A DNA stretch of 64,000 nucleotides, taken from IMG/VR virus record IMGVR_UViG_3300036399_001297, positions 19,005 to 83,004 of that record. One strand, given 5' to 3'. This DNA comes from a virus. How positions within the stretch are numbered: the first letter of the stretch is position 1; each line of letters begins with the position of its first letter. Below are positions 17,504-25,305 of this stretch, one piece after another. The position numbers and the translations under genes were made by a program. Below the pieces are notes generated by a model. That model did no database searches. It saw only the letters and a program-made list of their open reading frames with translations, and was not told the DNA's origin.

Positions 17504-18037
17504 TGTAAGTCTATGCTTAGAGCGATTACACATACAGCAGCAAAGGCTAATTGTCCTGTTGTTTTCACTAATCATATTTACGACAATCCTGGTGCGATGT
17601 ATCCAACCTTGATTAAAAACCAATCGGGTGGTTCTGGTCCTCTGTATATGAGTTCGGTACTGGTTCAGATGTCTACAAAGCAGGAACGAGTCGGAAAATC
17701 TGATAATAAAAATTCAAATGATGATGTCACACCTTTATCCAAAGATGTTAACGGATTAACAATGAGAGCATTGACTACAAAAAATAGATTCGTTCCTCCA
17801 TTTTTGGAATGTGAAATGTATCTAAATTTTAGAACCGGACTTTCTAAATATTCAGGATTATTGGAAATGGCAGAAGGTTACGGTGTAATAGCAAAACAAG
17901 GTCATAGATACGCTCTTGGAGAAGAAGTTTTAGGGTTTTATAAAGATTGGAGAGAAGATGAAATCGTCTGGAATAAGATCTTACCAAAACTTGAAGAGAA
18001 ATTGCAAACCGAATTGAAGTTTAAAAAAGAAGATTAA
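17366..18037 (+). CDS. uvsX: UvsX recombinase, C-terminal split intein half plus C-extein
   Basis: Second part of fractured uvsX. After the 46-residue IntC ending SHN, the C-extein starts CKSMLRAITHTAAK and continues through VVFTNHIYDNPGAM, the GGSGPLYMSS loop and KYSGLLEMAEGYG to the C-terminus. These match the strand-exchange core of T4 UvsX (INHTYET, GGGTGPMYSAD, YSGLLDMALE). It has no detectable promoter, overlaps the endonuclease stop by 11 bases and probably depends on coupled translation. It is followed closely by helicase gene 41. Confidence 0.93.
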   Translation: MFIENNYEEIDILEITKIEEEKTLIDISVEEDETFCITDERIISHNCKSMLRAITHTAAKANCPVVFTNHIYDNPGAMYPTLIKNQSGGSGPLYMSSVLVQMSTKQERVGKSDNKNSNDDVTPLSKDVNGLTMRALTTKNRFVPPFLECEMYLNFRTGLSKYSGLLEMAEGYGVIAKQGHRYALGEEVLGFYKDWREDEIVWNKILPKLEEKLQTELKFKKED

Positions 18038-18043
18038 TCATTA

Positions 18044-19435
18044 ATGCAACCAGCATCTCTATCTTTCGATAAGAAATTATTTGAGAAAGTTTTTATATAT
18101 AATTGTCTAAAGGATTCTTTATATTTAGAGACTGTAATTGATCACACTAAACCATCATTCTTTCAAAACGAAAATATTAGAACGGTTTATAGCGTTATAC
18201 ATTCGTATTTCTGTTTACATAAAAAAATACCAAATTCAACAGAATTAAATCTTCATGTTACGGATGATGATACTAGAAAATCTTTAAAAGATGTGATTTT
18301 GTCGTTTAAAGATATTGATAAAACCTATGATAAAGATGTTTTATTAAATATAACCGAAAAATTTTTAAAGGAAAAAACAGTACTTCAAACTGTTCAGAAA
18401 ACATCAGTAGAAATACAATCGGGAGATTTCGATACTTCTAAAATTTTTAAAGAATTTGAGAAGGCTTGCAATATATCTTTAGTACATGATCACGGTATAG
18501 ATTATTTAGAAAATATAGATAAACATTGTGAAGATTTGTTAAAAACCTTTGAAACTATATCAACCGGATGGTCTTGGTTGGATGATAAATTAGGCGGCGG
18601 TTTTATGAAAAACGGAAAATCTTTATATCTGTTTTTCGGTCAAACTAATGTTGGAAAATCTATTTTTTTGGGAAATATAGCAACAAATGTACTAGAGCAA
18701 AATAAAACTGTTGTGTTAATTTCGATGGAAATGTCGGAAGAAGTATATGCAAAAAGAATCAGTGCTTGTATTTCTGACATACCGATGAGTGATTTAAAAG
18801 AAGAAATCCCAAGTTTAAAAACATATCTAAATGACTATAAAAATAATCACGAAAAATCAAAATTGATCATTAAAGAATTTCCACCTAAAAGTGTCACTCC
18901 TACACATATTAAAACTTATATACATAGATTGGTGAGAAAAGGAATTAAACCAGAATTAATAGTAATCGACTACCTATCTCTTATTTCAGCCGGAACAAAA
19001 GGATTAAATAGTTACGAATCGCAAAAAGAAGTAGCCGAACAAATAAGAAGTCTTTCTTATGAATTCGAATGCAGTATAGTCACAGCAGTACAAACAAATC
19101 GATCTGGTTATGGAGACAACCAACCCGAATTGGAATCTACATCAGAATCAATGGGAATTGCTCATACGGTAGATGCTCAAATATCTATATGGACAAGTGA
19201 AGAGGATAAAGATTTACATGTAATCCATATGGGGGTAGTCAAAAACCGATTTGGACCTAGAGATTGTCAAACTATTTTAGAAATAGATTACCCAACATTA
19301 AAATTAAAGGAGCCAGATGATGTAATTGATGATCTAGCGGTAAAAACTAGACCGATCAAAAAAAATATTGAGTCTTCTGATAATTTAAAAATTAAAAGTA
19401 CATTAGATATTATACAGAGTTTAGACAATGATTGA
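18044..19435 (+). CDS. 41: Replicative DNA helicase gp41 (DnaB-like)
   Basis: Hexameric 5'-3' helicase of the phage replisome. The N-terminal about 150 residues are helical. Then comes STGWSWLDDKLGGG, Walker A FFGQTNVGKSIF, VVLISMEMSEE, Walker B ELIVIDYLSLI and the sensor-like VTAVQTNRSG. Late DAQISIW and VVKNRFGPRD carry the arginine-finger region. Its 463 residues are close to the T4 protein (475). It starts 6 bases after uvsX stops, making a recombination-replication operon. No intein is present here, although gp41 is a known split-intein host in metagenomic phages. Confidence 0.93.
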   Translation: MQPASLSFDKKLFEKVFIYNCLKDSLYLETVIDHTKPSFFQNENIRTVYSVIHSYFCLHKKIPNSTELNLHVTDDDTRKSLKDVILSFKDIDKTYDKDVLLNITEKFLKEKTVLQTVQKTSVEIQSGDFDTSKIFKEFEKACNISLVHDHGIDYLENIDKHCEDLLKTFETISTGWSWLDDKLGGGFMKNGKSLYLFFGQTNVGKSIFLGNIATNVLEQNKTVVLISMEMSEEVYAKRISACISDIPMSDLKEEIPSLKTYLNDYKNNHEKSKLIIKEFPPKSVTPTHIKTYIHRLVRKGIKPELIVIDYLSLISAGTKGLNSYESQKEVAEQIRSLSYEFECSIVTAVQTNRSGYGDNQPELESTSESMGIAHTVDAQISIWTSEEDKDLHVIHMGVVKNRFGPRDCQTILEIDYPTLKLKEPDDVIDDLAVKTRPIKKNIESSDNLKIKSTLDIIQSLDND

Positions 19436-19471
19436 AAAATTCTATGTTTTATATAAATATATAAAACATAA

Positions 19472-20362
19472 ATGGATAATTGCTTTCACATATTTAATCA
19501 TAAAGATCTAGACGGTGTTTTGAGTCTTTTGGTATTTAAATGGTTTTACCCCGAAGCCACTATTACCTATAAAGCCGTAACAAATTTAAACGTCGAGGTA
19601 CAAATAGAAGAACACTTAAAAAATATTATCAATCCTCATAATATATACGTGTTAGATTTAGCATTACGCGAATCATTCAAACCTTTTGATTTGCCGTTTG
19701 TAACTTTTATAGATCATCATAAAAGATCTAATGAATTTAAAGATATTTTTACAAATTCTAAAATACTACTAAAGGAATATAGCTCAAATGTAAAATTGAC
19801 CTATAAAATTTTAGAAAAAATTAAATCGATTACATTAACAAATGAGCAAAAAAAATTAATATTATTAGGAGATGATTTCGATTCAGGTGAAAATAAATTC
19901 GAAGAATCGTATGATTTAAATATATTATTTTGGGCTTTTTATAAAAATAACATTGGAAATTTTTTAAAAAAGTATAATAATGGGTTTTTTGGAATTTCTG
20001 AAAAAGAGAAAAAAATAATTTTAGAATGTAAAATGCAAGCGATTGGATTTTTGCGCGAACTTCCTATATTTAAAGGTTCCATAAACATCGAAGGGCAAAA
20101 CAAAACTGTTATATGCAGTCACGGAGAAACCATAAATACTCTAACATTGGATTATATGCTAAAAAAATATGAAACAGATTTATTGTTTTTTATAAATACT
20201 AAGACCGAAAAAGTTAATTTAAAACAAAAAAAATCAGAAAACAATATAGATTTAGCCAAATTTGCAACTAAATATTGCAATGGAAACGGTCATAATCTAT
20301 CAGCTGGTGGTAATATGACAGATATTTTTATGGAGTTGACAAAAAATTTTAAAGCTATATGA
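19472..20362 (+). CDS. DHH-family phosphoesterase
   Basis: A 296-residue member of the DHH superfamily (nanoRNase/RecJ-like phosphodiesterases needing Mn2+). The motifs are FNHKDLDGVL, VLDLALRES, the namesake FIDHHKRSN, LLGDDFDSGE and a C-terminal DHHA1-like GNGHNLSAGGNM. The substrate is unknown: short RNA, single-stranded DNA ends or signalling nucleotides are all possible. Its place between helicase and single-strand binding genes argues for nucleic-acid work. Its TGA overlaps the ATG of the next gene. Confidence 0.8.
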   Translation: MDNCFHIFNHKDLDGVLSLLVFKWFYPEATITYKAVTNLNVEVQIEEHLKNIINPHNIYVLDLALRESFKPFDLPFVTFIDHHKRSNEFKDIFTNSKILLKEYSSNVKLTYKILEKIKSITLTNEQKKLILLGDDFDSGENKFEESYDLNILFWAFYKNNIGNFLKKYNNGFFGISEKEKKIILECKMQAIGFLRELPIFKGSINIEGQNKTVICSHGETINTLTLDYMLKKYETDLLFFINTKTEKVNLKQKKSENNIDLAKFATKYCNGNGHNLSAGGNMTDIFMELTKNFKAI

Positions 20363-20664
20363 TAATAACATCATCGCAACAAATACAAGATCTATTAAAC
20401 CCATCTGAACAGTTGAACCTCTTAGAATTTGAAATGATTACTATGATGTTTGCCTCATACATATGCATAATCAAAAACAAAAAATTAAACTATTTAAATT
20501 TTTTAAAAATTTTAGTGGAAGATAAAAAAATACAACAAATATATTGTAAAGCATTAGGAGAAGAAAGTTTTCAAAATGTAGTTAAAACGTATTTAAATTC
20601 TACGCCTAATGTATATAAAAAAATATTCAGATCTAAATTCAATAAAAATATAAAATGCAATTAA
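20359..20664 (+). CDS. Hypothetical protein at the gp33 position
   Basis: A 101-residue, mostly helical protein (NPSEQLNLLEFEMITMMF, later GEESFQNVVKTYL). No family is recognised. In T4 the order is 33-59-32, so by position it could replace gp33, the late-transcription coactivator. It lacks the hydrophobic clamp-binding C-terminus of T4 gp33 and ends FNKNIKCN instead, so the assignment is not supported by residues. It overlaps the next gene by 10 bases. Confidence 0.6.
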   Translation: MIITSSQQIQDLLNPSEQLNLLEFEMITMMFASYICIIKNKKLNYLNFLKILVEDKKIQQIYCKALGEESFQNVVKTYLNSTPNVYKKIFRSKFNKNIKCN

Positions 20665-21299
20665 CCGAAAAAGAAAAAAATATATACAACTGTTTTTTAA
20701 AACATTTCAGAAACGGAGAACCATTTAAACCTAGAAAAAATTTTAATGATATTTCAATATCAGTGATAACTGATATTAAAAAAGTATCTAGATTGTTAGA
20801 AAAATTCAATTATATAAATTGGGATGAATTTTTTGGATCAGTTAGACGTTTAAATCCAGACGAAAAATGCCCTAACTTAAATTTTTTTACAACAAGACCA
20901 GCTATAAAATGTTATAATCTTTTTAAAAAACAGCAAGAAAATAGAAATCCTGAATTACAGATAGACGACATCCGAAAGAGTATGCACCATATCGGAATGT
21001 TTTGCTTAAAAAATAAAATAAATTTAAATGATTACATAAAACACAAAACTAGTTTAATGTACTCTTGGATAAAAGATTATCAGGAACATAAAATAAATCT
21101 ATATTGTATATTAGATTTAGGAGATGTTTCTGGTCAATTGAGTAAATTATCAGAAGACGAAAAAGAACTATATGCTAATGAAATATTTAAAGCCATATCA
21201 ACCGCAAAAATGAGATATAACACAAATCAAACTATCAAAACCTACGTAAAAGAATCACACAAAAAAATAGAAACTTTTTTAAAAAAACACTTGCAATAA
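20655..21299 (+). CDS. Putative helicase loader at the gp59 position
   Basis: A 214-residue, Lys-rich helical protein. The N-terminus (LTEKEKNIYNCFLKHFRNG, then VSRLLEKFNYINWDEFF) looks like a small winged-helix module. The rest is helical and ends FLKKHLQ. T4 gp59 is 217 residues, helical, and sits directly before gene 32, exactly as here. I do not see clear residue identity, so the call rests on position and size. Confidence 0.5.
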   Translation: MQLTEKEKNIYNCFLKHFRNGEPFKPRKNFNDISISVITDIKKVSRLLEKFNYINWDEFFGSVRRLNPDEKCPNLNFFTTRPAIKCYNLFKKQQENRNPELQIDDIRKSMHHIGMFCLKNKINLNDYIKHKTSLMYSWIKDYQEHKINLYCILDLGDVSGQLSKLSEDEKELYANEIFKAISTAKMRYNTNQTIKTYVKESHKKIETFLKKHLQ

Positions 21300-21344
21300 A
21301 ATATAAATAATGCTAACCTATAAAAGAATTAAAAAATTCAAATC

Positions 21345-22193
21345 ATGAAATACAACACATCACTATTCGAATCTATCAAAGATTCATTGAACAAAAAGCA
21401 AACAAATACAGATAGCGGTTTCAAGGATTTCCTTAAACTTGAAAAGGATAATACTTACATCGTAAGATTATTGCCTAACGTAGAAAATTTCGAAAAAACA
21501 TTTCTACATTACTATTCACATATTTGGAAATCCAATAAGGACGGTTCGATTGTTAACGTATTCTGCCCTAATTCCTATAACGAAAGATGCCCCGTCGATG
21601 AATATCGCTCAAAGATTTGGAAATCTGGTTCAGAAGAAGAAAAGGAAAGCATTAAACCTTTGAAGAGAAACGAAAATTGGTTGGTGAATGTATACGTAAT
21701 CAAAGATCCTACAAATCCAGAGAATCAAGGAAAAGTTAAAATCTTGAGATACGGTAAACAACTTGATAAGATTATTATGAACGCAATTCAAGGAGATGAA
21801 TCTGATGAATTTGGTGCTAGAATTTTTGATCTGTCAGAAAACGGTTGTAACCTAAAAATCAAAGTAGAATCAAACGAAGGTGGTTATGCTACCTATGTGG
21901 CATCTCGTTTCCAGTCACCAACAGAAATTTCTGATCTTGAAAATCCAGATGGTGTTTACGAGTCTATAAAAAATCTTGAGGATATTTTCAAGCATCAATC
22001 ATACGAAGATATTCAAAATGTTTTGAATTCTCATTGGTTCAATAAAGAAGTAACCACTCAAAAACAAGATACACGGTCTACTATTGAAGACGATATTGAT
22101 GACGATGTGGTTGTATCCAAAAAAGAAACCGAAAAGGCTTCTTCCACCGATAAGGCAGATATTGATCTCGATGATCTTTTGAAGAATTTGTAA
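21345..22193 (+). CDS. 32: Single-stranded DNA-binding protein gp32
   Basis: Coats single-stranded DNA in replication, recombination and repair. The core has RLLPNVENFEKTF, VFCPNSYNERCPVDEY, NWLVNVYVIKDPTNPENQG and LRYGKQLDKII, matching the T4 OB-fold region (VVKDPAAPENEG, RFGKKIWDKI). The acidic tail ends DIDLDDLLKNL, almost the T4 tail that recruits partner proteins. The T4 zinc site (C..CPVC) is altered here: CPVD replaces the last Cys, so zinc binding may be lost. At 282 residues it is near T4 (301). Confidence 0.93.
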   Translation: MKYNTSLFESIKDSLNKKQTNTDSGFKDFLKLEKDNTYIVRLLPNVENFEKTFLHYYSHIWKSNKDGSIVNVFCPNSYNERCPVDEYRSKIWKSGSEEEKESIKPLKRNENWLVNVYVIKDPTNPENQGKVKILRYGKQLDKIIMNAIQGDESDEFGARIFDLSENGCNLKIKVESNEGGYATYVASRFQSPTEISDLENPDGVYESIKNLEDIFKHQSYEDIQNVLNSHWFNKEVTTQKQDTRSTIEDDIDDDVVVSKKETEKASSTDKADIDLDDLLKNL

Positions 22194-22197
22194 TCGT

Positions 22198-22830
22198 ATG
22201 AATAATGATCCATATGAAAATTTAGAAGTTGCAAAGCTGGCCGCTATTATGAGCGGCCAGCTACGCCGAATAGATAAAGAAACTGAATCTTCTACGCCAG
22301 CAAATAGAATAGATTTGCGAAAATTTCAACAGCAAGTGGTAAATTCCGCAAATCCTAATTCTGCTAGAAATGTTGACTTCAATTATTATCAAAATCCAGA
22401 TGAGGCTAGAATGATGGAGTATTTAAATAATGAAGCTTTGAATAAGGTTCCAGAATTAATTCCCGCTCCAAATTATATCCCACCTCAAACTGTTCATGTA
22501 CCGCCTGAAAATATTACGCCAATTGTTCAGTCTATTCCTGAACCAGAGCCTATACAACAAGTCAAAATAACAGAAAATCAGGTCAATTATATTCCCAATG
22601 AAGAGTTAATTGTTTATATTAAAAGCATTGACAATTCGTTAAAAGACTTGTGTTCTTTTTTGATTACTTCTGACTTTAAAAAAAACAAAAAAAATCAAAC
22701 ATTAAAAAAAACGAAAATAAAAACGACATCAACAGCCGACTATTTGATTCCAACGATCTCAAAGGAGAGGGAACTGGAATTGTTGAGAGAGAAAAACCTA
22801 TATATGAAAGACATACAGAATGTCGAATAG
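22198..22830 (+). CDS. Hypothetical protein after gp32, Pro-rich linker
   Basis: A 210-residue protein that starts 4 bases after gp32. It has a short helical N-terminus (ENLEVAKLAAIMSGQLRR), a Pro-rich middle (ELIPAPNYIPPQTVHVPPE) and a Lys-rich C-terminal part. No family is recognised. The first codons contain a perfect 11-base-pair hairpin (22235-22262) of unusual GC content, which may control its own translation or the gp32 message. It overlaps the clamp gene by 11 bases. Confidence 0.65.
   Translation: MNNDPYENLEVAKLAAIMSGQLRRIDKETESSTPANRIDLRKFQQQVVNSANPNSARNVDFNYYQNPDEARMMEYLNNEALNKVPELIPAPNYIPPQTVHVPPENITPIVQSIPEPEPIQQVKITENQVNYIPNEELIVYIKSIDNSLKDLCSFLITSDFKKNKKNQTLKKTKIKTTSTADYLIPTISKERELELLREKNLYMKDIQNVE
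22235..22262 (+). promoter_or_regulatory. GC-rich perfect hairpin at the 5' end of the post-gp32 gene
   Basis: AGCTGGCCGCT (22235-22245), loop ATTATG, AGCGGCCAGCT (22252-22262). No T-run follows, so it is not a standard terminator. It begins 37 bases after the ATG at 22198. Confidence 0.6.
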
Positions 22831-23572
22831 AAAAATCTCCTTATCTAAGGAACATTTGGAAAAAATTCTCAAGCCCATTAATAAAATTACTGAATCGTGC
22901 GTATTAAAAGGAAAAGCAGATCAACTTCATACCATTTGTTCCACAGAAGATAAATCAGTAATATTATATGCAAAATTAAAAATTTCAAATGTTTTAGATG
23001 ATGACTTAAAATTAAATCTTATAGGTATTAAAAAACTAATATCTGGATTAAATTCTTTAGGAAATTCGGGAGATTTTACATTATCATTTCACGATAATTA
23101 TATAAAATGCGAAATAGATGATAATGGTAAAAAAACACATTTAAAATATCATTTAGTAGATGATAATATCATTAAAGAATTTCCTTTAAAAATAGAAAAA
23201 ATAACAGCACTATCGTTTAATACGGAATTTGATTTGTCAGCAGATAATGCAAAAAAAATTCTCGCCGCTTCTTCATTTGCTACAGAAGCTCAAAAAGTTT
23301 ATTTTTCTTTGACTGATGGTGTTATAAATGCTGAAATAACCGATAAAACTGTCCCAAATATAGATAGCATGTTAATTCCTATCACAAATACTTGGAACGG
23401 AGAAGAACTTATTTCAGATTTTCCCATAAGTTTAGAAATATTTAAAAATCTAGTGTCTTTAAAAAATAACATTAGAGTTAAAATAAATAACGAGTGTAAA
23501 GTTGCAATTTTTCATATTATCGAAGATGGAGTATTGGAGTTGAAATACATAGTATCAGCACTAATTAAATAG
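22820..23572 (+). CDS. 45: Sliding clamp gp45-like
   Basis: Putative processivity clamp for gp43. A 250-residue beta-rich protein with two-fold domain character: ISLSKEHLEKILKPINKI and NLIGIKKLISGLNSLG in the first half, FDLSADNAKKILAASSF and VYFSLTDGVINAEI in the second, and ISLEIFKNL near the end. These match the helix-strand rhythm of T4 gp45 (228 residues: LSKDTTALLKNFATI, DLNGFLGILSLV). The hydrophobic tail LDLFS of gp43 supplies a plausible partner. Clamp-loader genes 44 and 62 were not found here. Confidence 0.78.
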   Translation: MSNRKISLSKEHLEKILKPINKITESCVLKGKADQLHTICSTEDKSVILYAKLKISNVLDDDLKLNLIGIKKLISGLNSLGNSGDFTLSFHDNYIKCEIDDNGKKTHLKYHLVDDNIIKEFPLKIEKITALSFNTEFDLSADNAKKILAASSFATEAQKVYFSLTDGVINAEITDKTVPNIDSMLIPITNTWNGEELISDFPISLEIFKNLVSLKNNIRVKINNECKVAIFHIIEDGVLELKYIVSALIK

Positions 23573-23576
23573 TGTT

Positions 23577-23891
23577 ATGGCTAAAAATAAAGTTACAAAT
23601 TGCTCATATTTCATAAAAAGAATGAGAGATTCTGGTTATGTGTGTGATAAACTTCCTATTGATTATAATACAACAGATCCTCGTTCTTGGACTGTTATAC
23701 TAGATCCGTATCAAACCAATGTTTTAATTACTTGTTTTAACAATCATAATGAATTGGATGAAGAGTATTTTGAATTACACGATGGCGGTCAATACATAAC
23801 AGAACATTTTAAAATTAAAACAAGTTCTATTGAAGTTATTATAGAATACCTAATTAAATTTGGAATCAATAATAAATCAATAAAATATTAA
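23577..23891 (+). CDS. Hypothetical protein
   Basis: A 104-residue protein starting 4 bases after the clamp gene. It opens KNKVTNCSYFIKRMRDSG, has WTVILDPYQTNVLITCF and ELHDGGQYI. No family is recognised. The mixed alpha/beta pattern and the replication-operon position, plus conservation-like normal composition, support a real gene. Confidence 0.6.
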   Translation: MAKNKVTNCSYFIKRMRDSGYVCDKLPIDYNTTDPRSWTVILDPYQTNVLITCFNNHNELDEEYFELHDGGQYITEHFKIKTSSIEVIIEYLIKFGINNKSIKY

Positions 23892-23903
23892 AAATACTTC
23901 AAT

Positions 23904-24275
23904 ATGACTAAAAAATCATCAAAAAATAAATCGACGGAAATAGCAAAAGAATCAAAGACTCCTAGTTTATCTTCCGCCAATATACAAGATATAGAAGAAA
24001 AAATTTTAACCGCGATCAATAACCAAGAATTGCAAAGAGGTATTGAAAAATGGATAAGAAATAATGAACAAAAACAAAAAGAAAATAATAGAGATTTAGG
24101 TCTATTGAGTGGTATTATCGGTGAGTATCTTGATTCTTACATACTGTTTGGTTATAATTTAGAAGGAGAACGTGTAATAATACAAAGCCAATCTTCCCCC
24201 AAAGATCGTGACGCTTTAATGGAATTTTTAAAAATAGTTTTTTTGAAACATCATCAAGGAGATATAAATGAGTGA
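23904..24275 (+). CDS. Hypothetical protein
   Basis: A 123-residue protein. The N-terminal 30 residues are Lys/Ser-rich and probably disordered. The rest is helical (QELQRGIEKWIRNNEQ) with GLLSGIIGEYLDSYILFG and a late DRDALMEFLKIVFL. No family is recognised. It overlaps the next ATG by 8 bases. Confidence 0.6.
   Translation: MTKKSSKNKSTEIAKESKTPSLSSANIQDIEEKILTAINNQELQRGIEKWIRNNEQKQKENNRDLGLLSGIIGEYLDSYILFGYNLEGERVIIQSQSSPKDRDALMEFLKIVFLKHHQGDINE
24256..24261 (+). promoter_or_regulatory. Shine-Dalgarno site AAGGAG
   Basis: AAGGAG lies 6 bases before ATG 24268. It is the only strong Shine-Dalgarno match noticed in the window and fixes the start of the 24268-25248 gene. Confidence 0.6.
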
Positions 24276-25248
24276 TAAAGACCCTATCTGTACTACAGAT
24301 GATTTTATTTCATCAACAAATAAATTACCAAATTCTAACACCTCAAAATTTCAAGATCCTTCTTGTTTAACCGGAGGAGGAATCTTAGACAAAGATAATT
24401 TATTTAGTTTTATTCATCCTCTAACATCACCATTCACAAATATAAACGATATAAAACCGTTTTTGTGTGAAGTAATGAGGGTTGCTGGCTTAGATCCTTC
24501 TATAATTGATAATATAGATCCGGTTTTAAACGAAGATCCTGAAAGCTCATTACAAGAATATCAAAATCAATTATTAAATTTTGATGCACTAAAATGTACA
24601 GGCGATCCTAGATTAAGCATGGGCGATTATCTAGAAAAAATGATGGGTGAATATATGCCTATCGCAGCAGAACAAGTTGAAAAAATAAGATCAGGTCAAG
24701 GATTGGAAAACCCATTAACTTCCGAATTCTTGGAAAGAAAGGCGATAGAATATGTTGAAAGTGTTTTTTCAGAAAAAACAAAAAGATTTACCGACTATAT
24801 TATTTCTATTTCTACCCCATTGCTATCAGACGAAAAAATTAAAGCTATAGAAAAAGCAAAACAAGATCCAAGGTTTAATCTAAAAAATGATGATGGTAGT
24901 TTTAAAATCAATCCTTTTCCGGTCACTTATGCTGGTTGGGAAAGATATACTGTTGGTCATGAAATCGGAGAAACGGTTCCTCTCTGTAATAATCTGGATA
25001 ATTTCGTTTACATGTTCTATGTAAAAATAGAAAACTTTACCGAAACATCTGATGCAAGAACCGGAGCAATGATAGAAAAAAAATCAAACCATCCTGTACC
25101 AGAAAGAAAATATTTTAGGTATTATGTAGACCAAAGAGAAGTGGTTGCTAAAAATTTAAATACTCCTTTAAACATTACAAAGGAAAGAGGATTTGAAAAT
25201 GGAGATCACCTAATGGCTATGGGTACATATAGTATACCTGATTATTAA
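24268..25248 (+). CDS. Hypothetical protein, possibly structural
   Basis: A 326-residue protein. The N-terminal 50 residues are Ser/Asn/Pro-rich with three Cys. The body has DYLEKMMGEYMPIAAEQVEK, a helix up to about residue 210, then YAGWERYTVGHEIGE and NFVYMFYVKIENF. A late segment with FRYYVDQREVVAKNL precedes the end. I do not recognise it. It is the last plus-strand gene before the hub genes and ends at a two-way terminator, so a virion role is possible. Confidence 0.6.
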   Translation: MSDKDPICTTDDFISSTNKLPNSNTSKFQDPSCLTGGGILDKDNLFSFIHPLTSPFTNINDIKPFLCEVMRVAGLDPSIIDNIDPVLNEDPESSLQEYQNQLLNFDALKCTGDPRLSMGDYLEKMMGEYMPIAAEQVEKIRSGQGLENPLTSEFLERKAIEYVESVFSEKTKRFTDYIISISTPLLSDEKIKAIEKAKQDPRFNLKNDDGSFKINPFPVTYAGWERYTVGHEIGETVPLCNNLDNFVYMFYVKIENFTETSDARTGAMIEKKSNHPVPERKYFRYYVDQREVVAKNLNTPLNITKERGFENGDHLMAMGTYSIPDY

Positions 25249-25262
25249 TATGTTTTTATATT

Positions 25263-25300
25263 AAAAAAGCCGAAGAATTTTATAGTTCTTCGGCTTTTTT
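25263..25300. terminator. Two-way rho-independent terminator
   Basis: A 15-base-pair stem (25263-25277 with 25286-25300), arms AAAAAAGCCGAAGAA and TTCTTCGGCTTTTTT, loop of 8. A-run and T-run on opposite sides let it work for both convergent transcripts: the plus-strand operon ending at 25248 and the minus-strand spike gene ending at 25306. Confidence 0.9.
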
Positions 25301-25305
25301 ATTTA

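Noticed and set aside
20359-20664. gp33 late coactivator
   Set aside because: Position fits, but the hydrophobic clamp-binding C-terminus is missing and no residue identity is visible. Left as hypothetical.
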